Source of the DNA: SZUA-442 sp963753185
GTDB lineage: Bacteria; Actinomycetota; Acidimicrobiia; Spongiisociales; UBA5794
Assembly (NCBI GenBank): GCA_963753185.1
Contig: CAVWBO010000007.1
Location: 124,001-188,000 of the forward strand
DNA: 64,000 nucleotides
Direction: 5' to 3'
A model generated the notes under the pieces. It was not told where the DNA came from. It searched no databases and saw nothing but the letters and a program-made list of their open reading frames with translations. Both the position numbers and the translations under genes were made by a program. Positions 26,690 through 36,272 of this stretch are shown here, piece after piece. Positions within the stretch are counted from its first letter, which is position 1, and each line of letters starts with the position of its first letter.

Positions 26690-27427
26690 CTACGGCTCCG
26701 TCGGTTCGTCGTCCGACGAGCGCCAGCGCCGTCCCCCTGGCGAGCCGTACAGGGAGACGAGCCTGGCGACCACGGTGACGAGGAAGATCTGGCCGATGAT
26801 CGCTTCGGATGTCGCGAGCAGTCTCGCAGCCTTGGTGACCGGTACGAGGTCACCGTACCCCGTCGTCGTGATCGTGACGAGAGAGAAGTACATGTAGCTC
26901 GTCGACGGTTCGAGGCTTCCGAACGCCAGGCCTGACCCGAGTGTCTCTGTACCGAGCTGGAGATAGGTGAAGGCGAGCGCTACGAGGAGAAACACCGATA
27001 TCGCCCCGAGGATCGTTCCGTTGCTGACTGTCGGATGGGTGAAGATGCGGCGCAGGACGAAGAGGGGGGCCAGGACTGACAGCAGGGTCCACAGCCACGA
27101 GGGTTTGCCGCTCACGCCGAAATCCGTGAAGGAGACGGCGTCCGTGAACGCAGCGGCGATGGCGACGCCAACGCTGAGGATCACCGCAAGTCGGAGAATG
27201 CTCAGTGGGCGCTTCGCGACACCCGAGGCACACGCTGCGAACACGAGGGTTGCACCCGTGATCACGGTGACGGCGATCCATGCGATGTCACCGCGCAGCG
27301 TTCTGTCCGAGGCGTAGGAATCGATGAGCAGGTTCAGGGCGACCGCTGCTGCGGCGAGCGCGAGGACGACGCCGAAGTTGTCGAGCCTTGGGTTGTCGTC
27401 GTCGAAGAGGCGATGGGTCCAGCTCAT
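26690..27427 (-). CDS. Ion channel with K+ selectivity filter
   Basis: 245 residues. Four or five N-terminal helices, then a 2TM pore module (about 140-235) whose filter TITTTGYGDLVP matches potassium channels, followed by the inner helix (SEAIIGQIFLVTVVARLVSL). No ligand-binding domain is attached; the C-terminal tail is short and charged. Probably a K+-leak channel of the plasma membrane. Confidence 0.87.
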   Translation of the reverse strand: MSWTHRLFDDDNPRLDNFGVVLALAAAAVALNLLIDSYASDRTLRGDIAWIAVTVITGATLVFAACASGVAKRPLSILRLAVILSVGVAIAAAFTDAVSFTDFGVSGKPSWLWTLLSVLAPLFVLRRIFTHPTVSNGTILGAISVFLLVALAFTYLQLGTETLGSGLAFGSLEPSTSYMYFSLVTITTTGYGDLVPVTKAARLLATSEAIIGQIFLVTVVARLVSLYGSPGGRRWRSSDDEPTEP

Positions 27428-27527
27428 GCGCTCAGGTCCACGATCCGATAGGGGTTCCGTTCATTGCGGACACTGGCCGACGAGCGGCGTACCCGACGAG
27501 ACATCCCGGTGAGGTCGCGGATCGGTG

Positions 27528-27797
27528 TCAACGCCGGAAGAACCATCCGGACCAGAAGCCGACGCCGACCATGGCGAGGCCGGTCTGGATCGCGAGCTTG
27601 ATCCAGTCGATGCCCTCGGTGTCGCCCACACCGAGGCCTTGCGCGATGAGGCCGCCGACGAGCGCCGCTATGAAGCCAACAGTGATCGTTGCAGCGACCG
27701 ACATGTTCTGCCGACCGGGCAGGATCAACCTCGCCAGCGAACCCACGATCGCACCGACGACGATCGCGCCGATGACCGTCCACATGAAAGCGATCAT
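27528..27797 (-). CDS. GlsB/YeaQ/YmgE-family small membrane protein
   Basis: 89 residues with three helices and the family pattern GAIVGSLARLILPGRQNMS (about 16-34) and GFIAALVGGL. Members are called transglycosylase-associated or stress-response membrane proteins without a known mechanism. GGAGGATGTC precedes the ATG (27795-27797). Confidence 0.87.
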   Translation of the reverse strand: MIAFMWTVIGAIVVGAIVGSLARLILPGRQNMSVAATITVGFIAALVGGLIAQGLGVGDTEGIDWIKLAIQTGLAMVGVGFWSGWFFRR

Positions 27798-27856
27798 GAC
27801 ATCCTCCGTGGTAGCTCGTCGCCACGCAGCCTACGCGGTCGTGAACGGCGGTCAAA

Positions 27857-28879
27857 CTACCGGACGGTCTGGATGTCCCTGTGTTCGACGGATCCGTCGG
27901 CGTGGAGCGCGAAGCGCCCCTCCGAGCGTGGGTGGACCGGATCGGGTTCGGCCCACGGCCACCCGCCGAACCCCGTCCGGCGGTAGTCGTCGAAGGCCTC
28001 CTGGAGCTGCTCCGGTGTGTTCATGACGAACGGTCCGAGCTGGAAGACAGGGGCCCCGATCGGCCGCCCCTGCAGGAGCAGGAACTCGACCCCACCGGGT
28101 CCTGCCTCGATGAACGGCGAATGGGTGGCCGAGAGCCTCGCACCCTGGCCGGATTCCACGTACTGACCGTCGACGTGCGCCCCGGAACCCGCGTAGAAGT
28201 GCAGCATCCTGTTGACCCCGTCCGGAGCGCCGGGCATCGTCCACGCGGCTCCCCCGTCCAACCTCACGAGCCAGATCGCCATGTCCGATCCGGGTTGCGA
28301 GGCCCACGAATCGGGCGGCGCCGCTGGGGCGTCGAAACCATCGAGGTGCCCTGCGATCACGTCCACGGACACGCCAGGTGCCGGGGTGACGGTGGGGATC
28401 TCCTCCGACCACAGCATCCGGAAGTACGCAGGCACCATCTTGGATTGGGGAGGGAGGTTCAGCCAGATCTGGAAGAGTTCGAGCGGGTTGTCATCGTCGG
28501 CCCTGATCAGGGGGAACATCTCGGAGTGTTGGATTCCCGAGCCCGTCGTCAACCATTGGGTGTCGCCGCCGCCATACCTCGCCGTTGCGCCGAGGGAATC
28601 TGAGTGGTCGACGTACCCGGTGCGTACGACGGTGACGGTTTCGAAGCCTCGGTGGGGGTGCTGGGGGAACCCCGGAACGACGGCGCCGTGGTACATGCTC
28701 CATCCGTCCATGCCAGAGAAGTCCGAACCGATCCGTCGACCGCTCAGGTCACGGAGCGGTCCCTGCGCCTCGTTTCCCTCCGGGTAGTGGTCGACGTGAT
28801 GCATCGTGAAGATGAATGGGTCGAGGCCCTGCCACTGGAATCCCAGATCCACGATCTCGATGATGCCTTCATTGGTCAT
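27857..28879 (-). CDS. Pirin-family protein
   Basis: 340 residues starting MTNEGIIEIVDLG. The pirin cupin motifs are visible: PHPHRGFETVTVV-type metal site (read here as FPQHPHRGFETVTVV, about 71-85) with His pairs, and GSGIQHSEMF (about 117-126). Bacterial pirins bind metal and some have quercetinase activity. The start overlaps the stop of the msrA gene by 11 nt, so the two are cotranscribed. Confidence 0.87.
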   Translation of the reverse strand: MTNEGIIEIVDLGFQWQGLDPFIFTMHHVDHYPEGNEAQGPLRDLSGRRIGSDFSGMDGWSMYHGAVVPGFPQHPHRGFETVTVVRTGYVDHSDSLGATARYGGGDTQWLTTGSGIQHSEMFPLIRADDDNPLELFQIWLNLPPQSKMVPAYFRMLWSEEIPTVTPAPGVSVDVIAGHLDGFDAPAAPPDSWASQPGSDMAIWLVRLDGGAAWTMPGAPDGVNRMLHFYAGSGAHVDGQYVESGQGARLSATHSPFIEAGPGGVEFLLLQGRPIGAPVFQLGPFVMNTPEQLQEAFDDYRRTGFGGWPWAEPDPVHPRSEGRFALHADGSVEHRDIQTVR

Positions 28880-29564
28880 GGCTTGTCCCTTCGGATGCTC
28901 CAGAAGCATGTTCGGCGCCGGCTGGCGACGCGTATGGAATCTGGCAGAACCCGTGGTTGCAGTAGCCACGAGGGTTCTTGTGGAGGTACTGCTGGTGGTA
29001 CTCCTCGGCGTAATAGAGCGGGCCTGCCTCGACGGCAGGAAGGATCTCGGTGGTGATCGATCCGTATCCGGCTTGGGCGAGCCCTGCGCCGTAGGCCGCC
29101 TTCGACGCTTCGACGGCATCACGCTGCCCTACCGTCGTCCAATACACGGCCGAGCGGTACTGGGTGCCCACGTCATTGCCCTGCCTGTTCGGCGTGGTCG
29201 GATCGTGCTGCTCCCAGAAGTGCTTCATGAGCACGTCGACCGCCACGATCTCCGGGTCGTACACGACGAGTACCACCTCTGTGTGGCCGGTGCGGCCTGT
29301 ACACACTTCCTCGTACGTGGGATTCTCCGTCGTGCCGCCCTGGTACCCCGCCGCGGTCGTGATGACACCTGGTACCTGCCAGAAGATGCGCTCGACGCCC
29401 CAGAAACAGCCCATGCCGAACGAGATCGTCTCGGAACCGGCGGGGAACGGAGGCATCATCGAGGAGCCGTTCACCGCGTGGATGCCCGTGATCGCGATCG
29501 GTTGGGACCTTCCCGCGATGACCGATCCGGGTGCAGTGGGTTGGGTTGCTCTTCGTTTGAACAT
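28869..29564 (-). CDS. msrA: Peptide-methionine (S)-S-oxide reductase MsrA
   Basis: 231 residues starting MFKRRATQPT. Active site GMGCFWGVERIF, with catalytic Cys53; conserved TGRTGHTEVV and HFWEQHDPTT; C-terminal Cys in NPRGYCNHGFCQIP act as resolving residues. It reduces methionine-S-sulfoxide in proteins. The N-terminal 45 residues are extra relative to the core and basic, not a clear signal peptide. The last codons overlap the pirin start. Confidence 0.93.
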   Translation of the reverse strand: MFKRRATQPTAPGSVIAGRSQPIAITGIHAVNGSSMMPPFPAGSETISFGMGCFWGVERIFWQVPGVITTAAGYQGGTTENPTYEEVCTGRTGHTEVVLVVYDPEIVAVDVLMKHFWEQHDPTTPNRQGNDVGTQYRSAVYWTTVGQRDAVEASKAAYGAGLAQAGYGSITTEILPAVEAGPLYYAEEYHQQYLHKNPRGYCNHGFCQIPYASPAGAEHASGASEGTSHDQ

Positions 29565-29637
29565 GAGGTCGAAACGTACCGTGCACACGGAGTGTTCCCG
29601 ACGATTCCATCCGTCGCTCGGCGATTAGCGTATCGGG

Positions 29638-31632
29638 GTGGCCCTGAACCTCGAAAGCGTGCGATCTGCCCTGCAACGAAGGGGAACGACGTCCTTCCTC
29701 CTGGCGGCCGTCGTGCTCGGGGCCCTGGTCGGTCTTGCAACAGCGTTGCTCGCCGTCATGATCCAGGTGTTCGAGTCGTGGACCGATGCGTTCGGGACCT
29801 GGACCGCATGGGGCATATGGGCCTTCGTCGCGACGATCCCCATCGGTATGTCGGTGTCGTGGTGGCTGAACGAGAAGGTCGGCGACGGCATCTCGGGCGG
29901 CGGGGTCTCCGAAACGATGGTGGGCCTGAGCCTCCACGGTGGCTACCTGCCTACACGGCTGATCGCGCCGAAGCTGGTGGCGACAGCCGCGACGCTCGGC
30001 ACCGGGGGATCGGGAGGCGCCGAGGGTCCCATCGCATACATCGGCGCGTCGATCGGGTCCACCCTCGCCCGCTACACGAACTTCGACCATGACCGGATCC
30101 GGAGCCTGGTAGCGGCGGGAGCAGGTGCTGGCATCGGGGCTTCGTTCAATGCCCCGATCGCGGGGATGCTCTTCGCACTCGAGGTCATCCTCCGTTCGTT
30201 CGCGATCCGCCATCTCAACGCCGTCGTGATCGCCTCGGTGGTGGCCGCGGTGACGGCTGAGCTGCTCATCGGCGAGGAACTCCTCCTGACTTCCCCTGCA
30301 CAGCGCGTCGGCGACCCCGCCGAGTTGCTGCTGTACGCCCTGTTGGCGATCATCGCCGTCGGATTCGGGTTGGTCTTCCTCCGAGCCATCGACCTCGTGT
30401 CCACGGTGGGCCAGCCGCGGGCACTGCCCCGATGGACCCGACCGATCACCTACGGCCTCGCCGTCGGGCTCATCGGCGTCGTGTGGCCGGAGTCACTCGG
30501 TACGGGTCGAGAATTCCTCACCGGTCTCCTCTTCCTCCAAGACTCCGGCGCGTACCTGTGGTGGACGCTCGCGCTCATCGCCCTCGCGAAGATCGCGACC
30601 TCGGTGATCACACGCGCAGGAGGTGGATCCGCGGGTACGTTCATGCCGTCCCTCGTGATCGGCGGTTCCGTCGGAGCGTCCTTTGCGATCCTCATCCAGG
30701 AGGTGACCGGGTTCGAGCAGCTGGACACCGGCGCATTCGCCGTCGTCGGCATGGCTGCGGTGTTCGCGACGATCGCCCGAGCGCCGTTGACGTCGGTGAT
30801 CATCGTGTTCGAACTGACGGGAAACTACGAGTTGATCCTGCCGCTGATGCTCGGAGCCGCCCTCGCCACGTTCTTCGGCGATCGCTTCCATCCCGAGACG
30901 GCGTACACCGTGGCACTCGCACGTCAGGGCATCCAGCTCCCGCGCAGCGAGGACATCGACCTCCTCGACACGGTCGACGTCCGAGAGGTGATGCAGGAGG
31001 TCGATGGCGTCCTCCACCCGTGGCAGACGCTCGCGGACGCGGCTGAGTTCTTCGATGTGACCGGCCATCATGGGGCTCCTGTCGTGAACGATCAGGGTGA
31101 CCTCGTGGGGATCCTCACGATCACCGACATCGCCAAAGTCGGCGGCCCGAGCCGGGAACGCTCGATCGGGGAGACGATGTCAACCGAGCCGATCACGATC
31201 ACCGCGGACGTGCCGGTGTCCATGGCCCTCTCACGGATGGCGTCGCTCGGTGTCGGACGCCTGCCCGTGCTCGGGGGCTCGAACCAACGCAAGGTGATCG
31301 GGATGTTCCGACGCGAGTCGGTGGTGAACGCGTACGAGCTCGGGCTGTCGATGGCCAAGGGACGCGAGCTTTACCGGGAACGTCAGAGGATCCGATCCCA
31401 ACCAGGGGCGGACTTCTTCGTCGTGGAGGTCCAGGAGGGTTCGCCCGCGATGAACCGAACGGTTGCAGAGGTCAAGTGGCCCACCGATGCCGTCCTCGTC
31501 AGCATCCAGAGATCGACCGCCGTCCTCGTTCCCCACGGTGACACGGCGCTTCGCGTCGGGGACATCCTCACCGCATTCGGCTCACCGGAATCCCGCACCG
31601 ACATCGAGGCAACCGTCAAAGCCCCCGAATGA
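29638..31632 (+). CDS. ClC chloride channel/antiporter with CBS pair and TrkA-C domain
   Basis: 664 residues. ClC core (about 15-430) with the anion-path motifs GTGGSGGAEGP, GASFNAPIAGMLFALE and GGGSAGTFMPSLVIGG. Two CBS domains follow (about 455-570; VMQEVDGVLHPWQTL and LVGILTITDIAKV). A TrkA-C-like domain ends the protein (about 580-660). CBS pairs bind adenine nucleotides and gate the channel in relatives. GTG start; the stop overlaps the manC start by 4 nt. Confidence 0.88.
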   Translation: MALNLESVRSALQRRGTTSFLLAAVVLGALVGLATALLAVMIQVFESWTDAFGTWTAWGIWAFVATIPIGMSVSWWLNEKVGDGISGGGVSETMVGLSLHGGYLPTRLIAPKLVATAATLGTGGSGGAEGPIAYIGASIGSTLARYTNFDHDRIRSLVAAGAGAGIGASFNAPIAGMLFALEVILRSFAIRHLNAVVIASVVAAVTAELLIGEELLLTSPAQRVGDPAELLLYALLAIIAVGFGLVFLRAIDLVSTVGQPRALPRWTRPITYGLAVGLIGVVWPESLGTGREFLTGLLFLQDSGAYLWWTLALIALAKIATSVITRAGGGSAGTFMPSLVIGGSVGASFAILIQEVTGFEQLDTGAFAVVGMAAVFATIARAPLTSVIIVFELTGNYELILPLMLGAALATFFGDRFHPETAYTVALARQGIQLPRSEDIDLLDTVDVREVMQEVDGVLHPWQTLADAAEFFDVTGHHGAPVVNDQGDLVGILTITDIAKVGGPSRERSIGETMSTEPITITADVPVSMALSRMASLGVGRLPVLGGSNQRKVIGMFRRESVVNAYELGLSMAKGRELYRERQRIRSQPGADFFVVEVQEGSPAMNRTVAEVKWPTDAVLVSIQRSTAVLVPHGDTALRVGDILTAFGSPESRTDIEATVKAPE

Positions 31633-33098
31633 GCGCCGATTTGCCACCGCAAGATCCCGCCTCCGCGATACCGTGGGCACCCGTGACCGAACCAATGTCG
31701 ATCGTTCCCATCATCCTGTCCGGCGGCTCAGGGACACGGTTGTGGCCCGAATCGCGTGCCCTCCAGCCAAAGCAGCTGCTCGACCTCATTGGTTCGTCGC
31801 CGCTCATCCGCCAGACGGTCGAGCGGGTCTCGACGGTCCCTGGGATCCTGCCGCCCCTGATCGTCACGAATGCCTACCAGGCTGGCCCGATCGAGAGGAT
31901 CCTCGCCAATGCCGGTGTGACCGCGACGCTCGTCCTGGAGCCCATCGGCCGGAACACCGCCCCAGCGGTCGCAATCGCAGCCCACACGGTGATCGACAAG
32001 TGGCCCGGAGCGCTGATCCTGGTACTTCCCTCGGACCACGCGATCGGGGCGCCTGGCGTGTTCGTCGATGCCGTGGCCCACGCTGCACGCTTGGCAGCCG
32101 GTGGCAGGCTCGTCACGTTCGGGATCTCACCGACTGCCCCCGAGACGGGATACGGGTACATCAGGGCGGGTGAACCCATCGACGATCGTTCATGGACGAT
32201 CGCCGAGTTCAAGGAGAAGCCCGATCTCGCAACCGCTCGCGGCTACGTGGACTCTGGCATGTACTCGTGGAACTCCGGGATGTTCCTCATGGACGCCAAG
32301 CAGTACCTGAGCGAGCTCGAGGTGCACCGTCCCGACATCGCCCTCGCGAGCCTCACCGCGTACGCTGCCTCCACCGAAGAGGGGCCACGTATCGTCCTGG
32401 ATCGTGAGACCTTCTCCTCGTGCCCTTCCGACAGCATCGACTACGCCGTCATGGAGTCCACCACCCACGGCGCGGTCGTACCCATCGAACCGCAATGGAG
32501 TGATGTCGGGTCGTGGTCGTCGCTGTGGTCGATCGCGCCGAAGGATGCGGACGGCAACGAGTTCGTCGGCGACGTGGCCGCATTCGGGACGACGAATTCC
32601 CTCGTGCGGTCGAGGGATCGACTCGTCGCTGTTGTCGGCCTCGACGGCATCATCGTCGTCGATACGCCCGATGCCCTCCTCGTGACGACGCTCGAGTCGT
32701 CCCAGGACGTCAAGGCGATCGTCGACGGTCTTGCCGGCGCGGATCGTCGGGAGGTCGTGACGAACGGAACCGAGTCACACGACTGGGGAACCAAGGTGCC
32801 GCTCGCCTCGGCACCCGGTATCGAGGTGACGGTCCTCCGCCTGGACGCCGACCGCAGGACTCCGACGGTTCCCGCTGACCAGCTCACCCACGTGCGGATT
32901 ATCAATGGCGAGGGAACCGTGGTCGTCGATGGAGTGGCGACCATGCCTGCTCGGGGAGACCTCATCACGATCGAGCAGGGGTCATCGTGGTCCGTGGTCT
33001 CGGGAGACAAGCCACTTCTGATCATCGTTTGCACTGTCGATACAGTGGTGTCGATCGACGCGCTCGACGCGTTCGTGGAGAGGAGGTTCGAGTGGTGA
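31629..33098 (+). CDS. manC: Mannose-1-phosphate guanylyltransferase
   Basis: 489 residues, the two-domain ManC/type II PMI-GMP form. Nucleotidyltransferase start MSIVPIILSGGSGTRLWPES (about 22-41), LVLPSDHAI, then FKEKPDLATARGYV and NSGMFLMDA. A C-terminal cupin-like part (about 380-489) has degenerate phosphomannose isomerase motifs. It makes GDP-mannose for glycans or capsule. Start at 31629 overlaps the ClC stop; the internal ATG at 31695 would remove 22 disordered residues and is a real alternative. Confidence 0.9.
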   Translation: MSADLPPQDPASAIPWAPVTEPMSIVPIILSGGSGTRLWPESRALQPKQLLDLIGSSPLIRQTVERVSTVPGILPPLIVTNAYQAGPIERILANAGVTATLVLEPIGRNTAPAVAIAAHTVIDKWPGALILVLPSDHAIGAPGVFVDAVAHAARLAAGGRLVTFGISPTAPETGYGYIRAGEPIDDRSWTIAEFKEKPDLATARGYVDSGMYSWNSGMFLMDAKQYLSELEVHRPDIALASLTAYAASTEEGPRIVLDRETFSSCPSDSIDYAVMESTTHGAVVPIEPQWSDVGSWSSLWSIAPKDADGNEFVGDVAAFGTTNSLVRSRDRLVAVVGLDGIIVVDTPDALLVTTLESSQDVKAIVDGLAGADRREVVTNGTESHDWGTKVPLASAPGIEVTVLRLDADRRTPTVPADQLTHVRIINGEGTVVVDGVATMPARGDLITIEQGSSWSVVSGDKPLLIIVCTVDTVVSIDALDAFVERRFEW

Positions 33099-33484
33099 TC
33101 GTTGCAGTCGTTCTCGCTTTCGTCGTCCTCATCGTCGTGGGGTTCACGCTGTCGCGGGGCACCGCACAGCGGAAGAAGGAAGCAATCGCATCACTCGAGG
33201 CGGAACGGAACGCGCTCGCATCGGTCACGATCCTCGACCTCGTGATAGCCGAGGTCGAGGACCTCGATCTGCGATCCATCGACGGATCGGACGGTGTTGC
33301 CCCCGACGTCTTGCTTCGCGCATGGAACGACGCGAGTGATCGCACGAGACAGCTCGACCGTGACCGGCTGCGGTTCGTGGTGGCGTCAGGAGATGGGTCC
33401 GGAGAGCTTCAACCGGGTGATGTGCGCCTCGAGGGACGGGACGATGCGTCCCCGACCGACCACCCTGCCGGATCCGATGCCTGA
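33095..33484 (+). CDS. Small single-helix membrane protein (hypothetical)
   Basis: 129 residues from a GTG that overlaps the manC stop, with AGGAGG 8 nt upstream; the GTG at 33092 is an alternative. One N-terminal helix (VIVAVVLAFVVLIVVGFTL), then a soluble charged domain (about 25-95) and an acidic tail. No family recognised. It sits in the manC-LOG transcription unit. Confidence 0.6.
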   Translation: MIVAVVLAFVVLIVVGFTLSRGTAQRKKEAIASLEAERNALASVTILDLVIAEVEDLDLRSIDGSDGVAPDVLLRAWNDASDRTRQLDRDRLRFVVASGDGSGELQPGDVRLEGRDDASPTDHPAGSDA

Positions 33485-34031
33485 ACCCCTGCGAGCGAGG
33501 CGGACCATCGCGGTGTTCGGCGCCTCGATGTCCGCGCCGGGCGACGGCTACTACGAGGAAGGCCGGGAGTGTGGTCGCTTGCTCGCCGAGGCGGGGTTCG
33601 CCGTCGCGACGGGAGGCTACGGAGGGACCATGGAGGCCGTGTCCCAGGGCGCGACACAGGCCGGAGGAGAGGCAATCGGCGTCACCGTTCCCGGTGTATT
33701 CCCGAACCGGAAGGGACCCAACACCCACGTCACGACCGAGACGCGGTCGCGTTCGCTGGTCGCACGCATCGATGAGCTGACGAGATCCACCGATGGTTCG
33801 ATCGTACTGTGGGGAAGCCTCGGCACGGCGACCGAACTCCTCGTCGCGTGGAACCTGGCGTTCGTCGCACCGTTCAGCGGACTTCGACCGAAACCGGTGA
33901 TCGCCGTAGGTGAGCCATGGGTCTCCCTCGTCCCGTACCTCGTCGAGACACTCGGTACCGATGGGGACCTCGTGACGGTCGTCCACGACGTCGAGGACGC
34001 CGTGGCGCTGCTCATCGACCGGCTTGGCTGA
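33477..34031 (+). CDS. LOG-family Rossmann-fold protein
   Basis: 184 residues starting MPEPLRARRTIAVFGASMSA. It shows the LOG-like Rossmann core with ATGGYGGTMEAVSQGA (about 50-65, equivalent to the GGG-G-M-GA nucleotide motif) and WGSLGTATEL (equivalent to the PGGxGTxxE motif, here changed to GSLGTATE). Relatives cleave cytokinin riboside phosphates or similar nucleotides, but the altered second motif makes activity uncertain. Overlaps the preceding gene by 8 nt and the convergent membrane gene by 20 nt. Confidence 0.75.
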   Translation: MPEPLRARRTIAVFGASMSAPGDGYYEEGRECGRLLAEAGFAVATGGYGGTMEAVSQGATQAGGEAIGVTVPGVFPNRKGPNTHVTTETRSRSLVARIDELTRSTDGSIVLWGSLGTATELLVAWNLAFVAPFSGLRPKPVIAVGEPWVSLVPYLVETLGTDGDLVTVVHDVEDAVALLIDRLG

Positions 34032-34842
34032 CCCGCGACCGTCGCTGCACAGACCACGAGAACACGGCGACAACGAGCATCGCGGCTCCCGTGAGCCCGA
34101 CGAACAGAGCCCTCGCCACGAGGGATTGCACGAGGACGTCGTAGAGGTTGCGTGAGAGGACCCGGTAGGCGTCGCTGGTGGTGCTCGCGGCCGCCGCTTC
34201 TCGTCCCAGCACCACCATTGCTCCCACGCTGAGGGCTGCGACCACGAGGGCTCCACCGATCGCCGCGAACGCAACCACGCCGTCCCGTGCGTAGAGCATG
34301 ATGAGGAGGACCATCGCAACGGCGACCACCACGGAGATCCACGCAGTCGCGATGAGGGCGTCGGCAGCACCGGATGCGTCCGGGATCTCATCGGCATCGA
34401 AGACGACGAACGTCGTGAACACGTCGGCCGGAATCAATGCGGAGAGCTCGGGGGACAAGGAGGTGACCGATCCGATGACCGCATCCTCGTAGAGCGCGAG
34501 GTCGATGACGATCGGCTGCCCCGTGCCACCGATGACGCTGGCGTGGACCTCGTTCGCTACGTCCTCCAGCGCGGGTTCGAACTCCTCGGTCGAGACGAGC
34601 GCCGAGAAGATGGCCTCCAGCACGTCTTCGAACAGGGCGATGGACGGGTAGCGATCGACGACCTTCGCTGCCATGACCTCACCGAGTGCCGCAGCGGAGC
34701 CTGGCCTTCCGAACGACACCAGGGCCGACTCGACGAATGCCTCCCGATCGACGACGCGTGACTCCGCCCACAACCCGTACATGGCGCTGAAGGAACTCGC
34801 TGCGAGGAGCAGCGCCGCAAGCCCGATGATCGTCCGGCGCAC
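34012..34842 (-). CDS. Hypothetical membrane protein
   Basis: 276 residues beginning VRRTIIGLAALLLAASS (GTG at 34840-34842 with GGTGAGGGC upstream). One N-terminal helix, an extracytoplasmic domain of about 150 residues, then three helices (about 165-265) and a basic tail. No family recognised. Its promoter side faces the repeat array. Confidence 0.6.
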   Translation of the reverse strand: MRRTIIGLAALLLAASSFSAMYGLWAESRVVDREAFVESALVSFGRPGSAAALGEVMAAKVVDRYPSIALFEDVLEAIFSALVSTEEFEPALEDVANEVHASVIGGTGQPIVIDLALYEDAVIGSVTSLSPELSALIPADVFTTFVVFDADEIPDASGAADALIATAWISVVVAVAMVLLIMLYARDGVVAFAAIGGALVVAALSVGAMVVLGREAAAASTTSDAYRVLSRNLYDVLVQSLVARALFVGLTGAAMLVVAVFSWSVQRRSRVSQAGR

Positions 34843-34947
34843 GCCCTCACCTTCGACAGCCCCCAATAGGCTACCGGACCACCCAGTCCCCACCGCCCCT
34901 CGCCCCCTCGCGCCCTCGCCCCCGGCCCCCTCGTCCCCCAGGTCTCC

Positions 34948-35652
34948 CTCGTCCCCCTCGTCCCCCTCGTCCCCCTCGTCCCCCTTTCAAGGGGGACGGC
35001 AGAGCGAAGCGACGATGCAGGGGGATTCCCCGGCATCCGGACCGTCGTGATGACCGGACGGAGCTGACGAGGGACAGGGGGACGGCAGAGCGAAGCGATG
35101 CAGGGGGATTCCTCGGCACCCGGACCTCGCAATCGTCGAGCCCAGCCGCGAGGGACAGGGGGACGGCAGAGCGAAGCGATGCAGGGGGATTCCTCGACAC
35201 CCGGACCGCGCAATAACCGGACGGAACCAACGAGGGACAGGGGGACGGCAGAGCGAAGCGATGCAGGGGGATTCCCCGGCACCCGGACCTCGCAATCGTC
35301 GAGCCTGGCCGGTTCCCACTCACGTGCTCGCAGGCTCGCGCACCCCCCTGGCTCACTCCGTTCGCCCGTCCCCCCTAAAGGGAGGACGAAGCCGAATTCC
35401 AACTCGTCCCCCTCGTCCCCCTTTCAAGGGGGACGGCAGGAGCGCAGCGACGATGCAGGGGGATTCCTCGGCACCCGGACCTTGCAGTCATCGGACGGTG
35501 CCAACGAGGGACAGGGGGACGGCAGAGGAGCGCAGCGACGATGCAGGGGGATTCCTCGGCATCGGGACCTCGCAGTCGTCGAGCCCAGCCGCGAGGGAAA
35601 GGGGGACGGCAGAGCGAAGCGATGCAGGGGGATTCCTCGACACTCGGAGCCG
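34948..35652. repeat. Intergenic repeat array of seven units with alternating linkers
   Basis: A core beginning GGGGGACGGCAGAGCGAAGC and continuing through GCAGGGGGATTCC occurs at 34991, 35077, 35158, 35240, 35428, 35514 and 35601. Linkers between cores alternate: type A contains ACCGGACGG or TCGGACGG, type B contains CAATCGTCGAGCC or CAGTCGTCGAGCC, giving a two-core period of about 165-175 bp. Four tandem CTCGTCCCC units (34948-34983) and the hairpin GTCCCCCTT-TC-AAGGGGGAC (two copies) introduce runs of cores. The frames across it are repeat-driven; I see no gene in 34843-35751. Confidence 0.9.
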
Positions 35653-35751
35653 TGAACGCAATGCGAACCTCGAGAGGGACGACGGCGGAGTGGGAAAACG
35701 AACAGAATGCGGGGGTTGAGCTTGCGGGGACGCTACGTATGGTTGTACCAG

Positions 35752-36272
35752 ATGCGGTACTTCGCGATCCCCATCGTGGTGGTCGTCGCCGTGTGTGCGG
35801 TGGGGTGCACGACGGTGGGGAGCACCCCGGCGACAGCGCCCGACACGACCGCGGCGGTGGCGACCACATCGACGTCGCTACCGGAGTCCACGACCACGTC
35901 GACCATCGCATCGCCGACCACGACCCTCGACCGCGTCGCCGAGGTCACCGCCATCTTCGAGGACCTCGAGCGCCGCCGCCTCGATGCCATCTACTCCGGC
36001 GACATCGAGGCGTTCATGAGACGCTCTTCGCCGACACTCCCTATCTCGAGCGGAGCCTTGCCGTGTTCGACGTCGTCGAGCCGGGAGATCCCCCTGCCAT
36101 TTCGGTCGAGGTCATCGAGATCTTGCGTGACGACGACGAGTGTCTCGCTGATTGACTACGTCACCAGTGCTTCGAAGGCGGAGGCGCTGCAGTCGCGACG
36201 GTTGTACTTCGAATCCGAATGCGTCGGATGATGCCTGGCGGATTCAGCTGAACGTCGGAGAGGGGGTTGGCT
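35752..36272 (+). pseudogene. Decayed lipoprotein gene
   Basis: It starts as a lipoprotein (MRYFAIPIVVVVAVCAVGCT, lipobox AVGC) with a Thr-rich linker. Coding sense then hops frames: at about 36016 one C seems lost (EAF then HETLFADTPYLERSLAVF continues in the next frame to DDDECLAD, stop at 36153-36155), then further pieces such as CFEGGGAAVATVVL and DAWRIQLNVGEGVGCAT lie in other frames. At least three shifts are needed. The exact end is uncertain. It lies directly after the repeat array. Confidence 0.6.

Noticed and set aside
34557..35402. Minus-strand frames across the repeat array with recurring EESPCIASLCRPP peptide
   Set aside because: The repeats in the translation come from the DNA array; there is no start context or domain, and the frames run antisense into the membrane protein gene.
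34991..35652. A possible CRISPR array from regularly spaced repeats
   Set aside because: Units are about 81-87 bp, imperfect, with linkers that repeat instead of unique spacers, and there are no cas genes.
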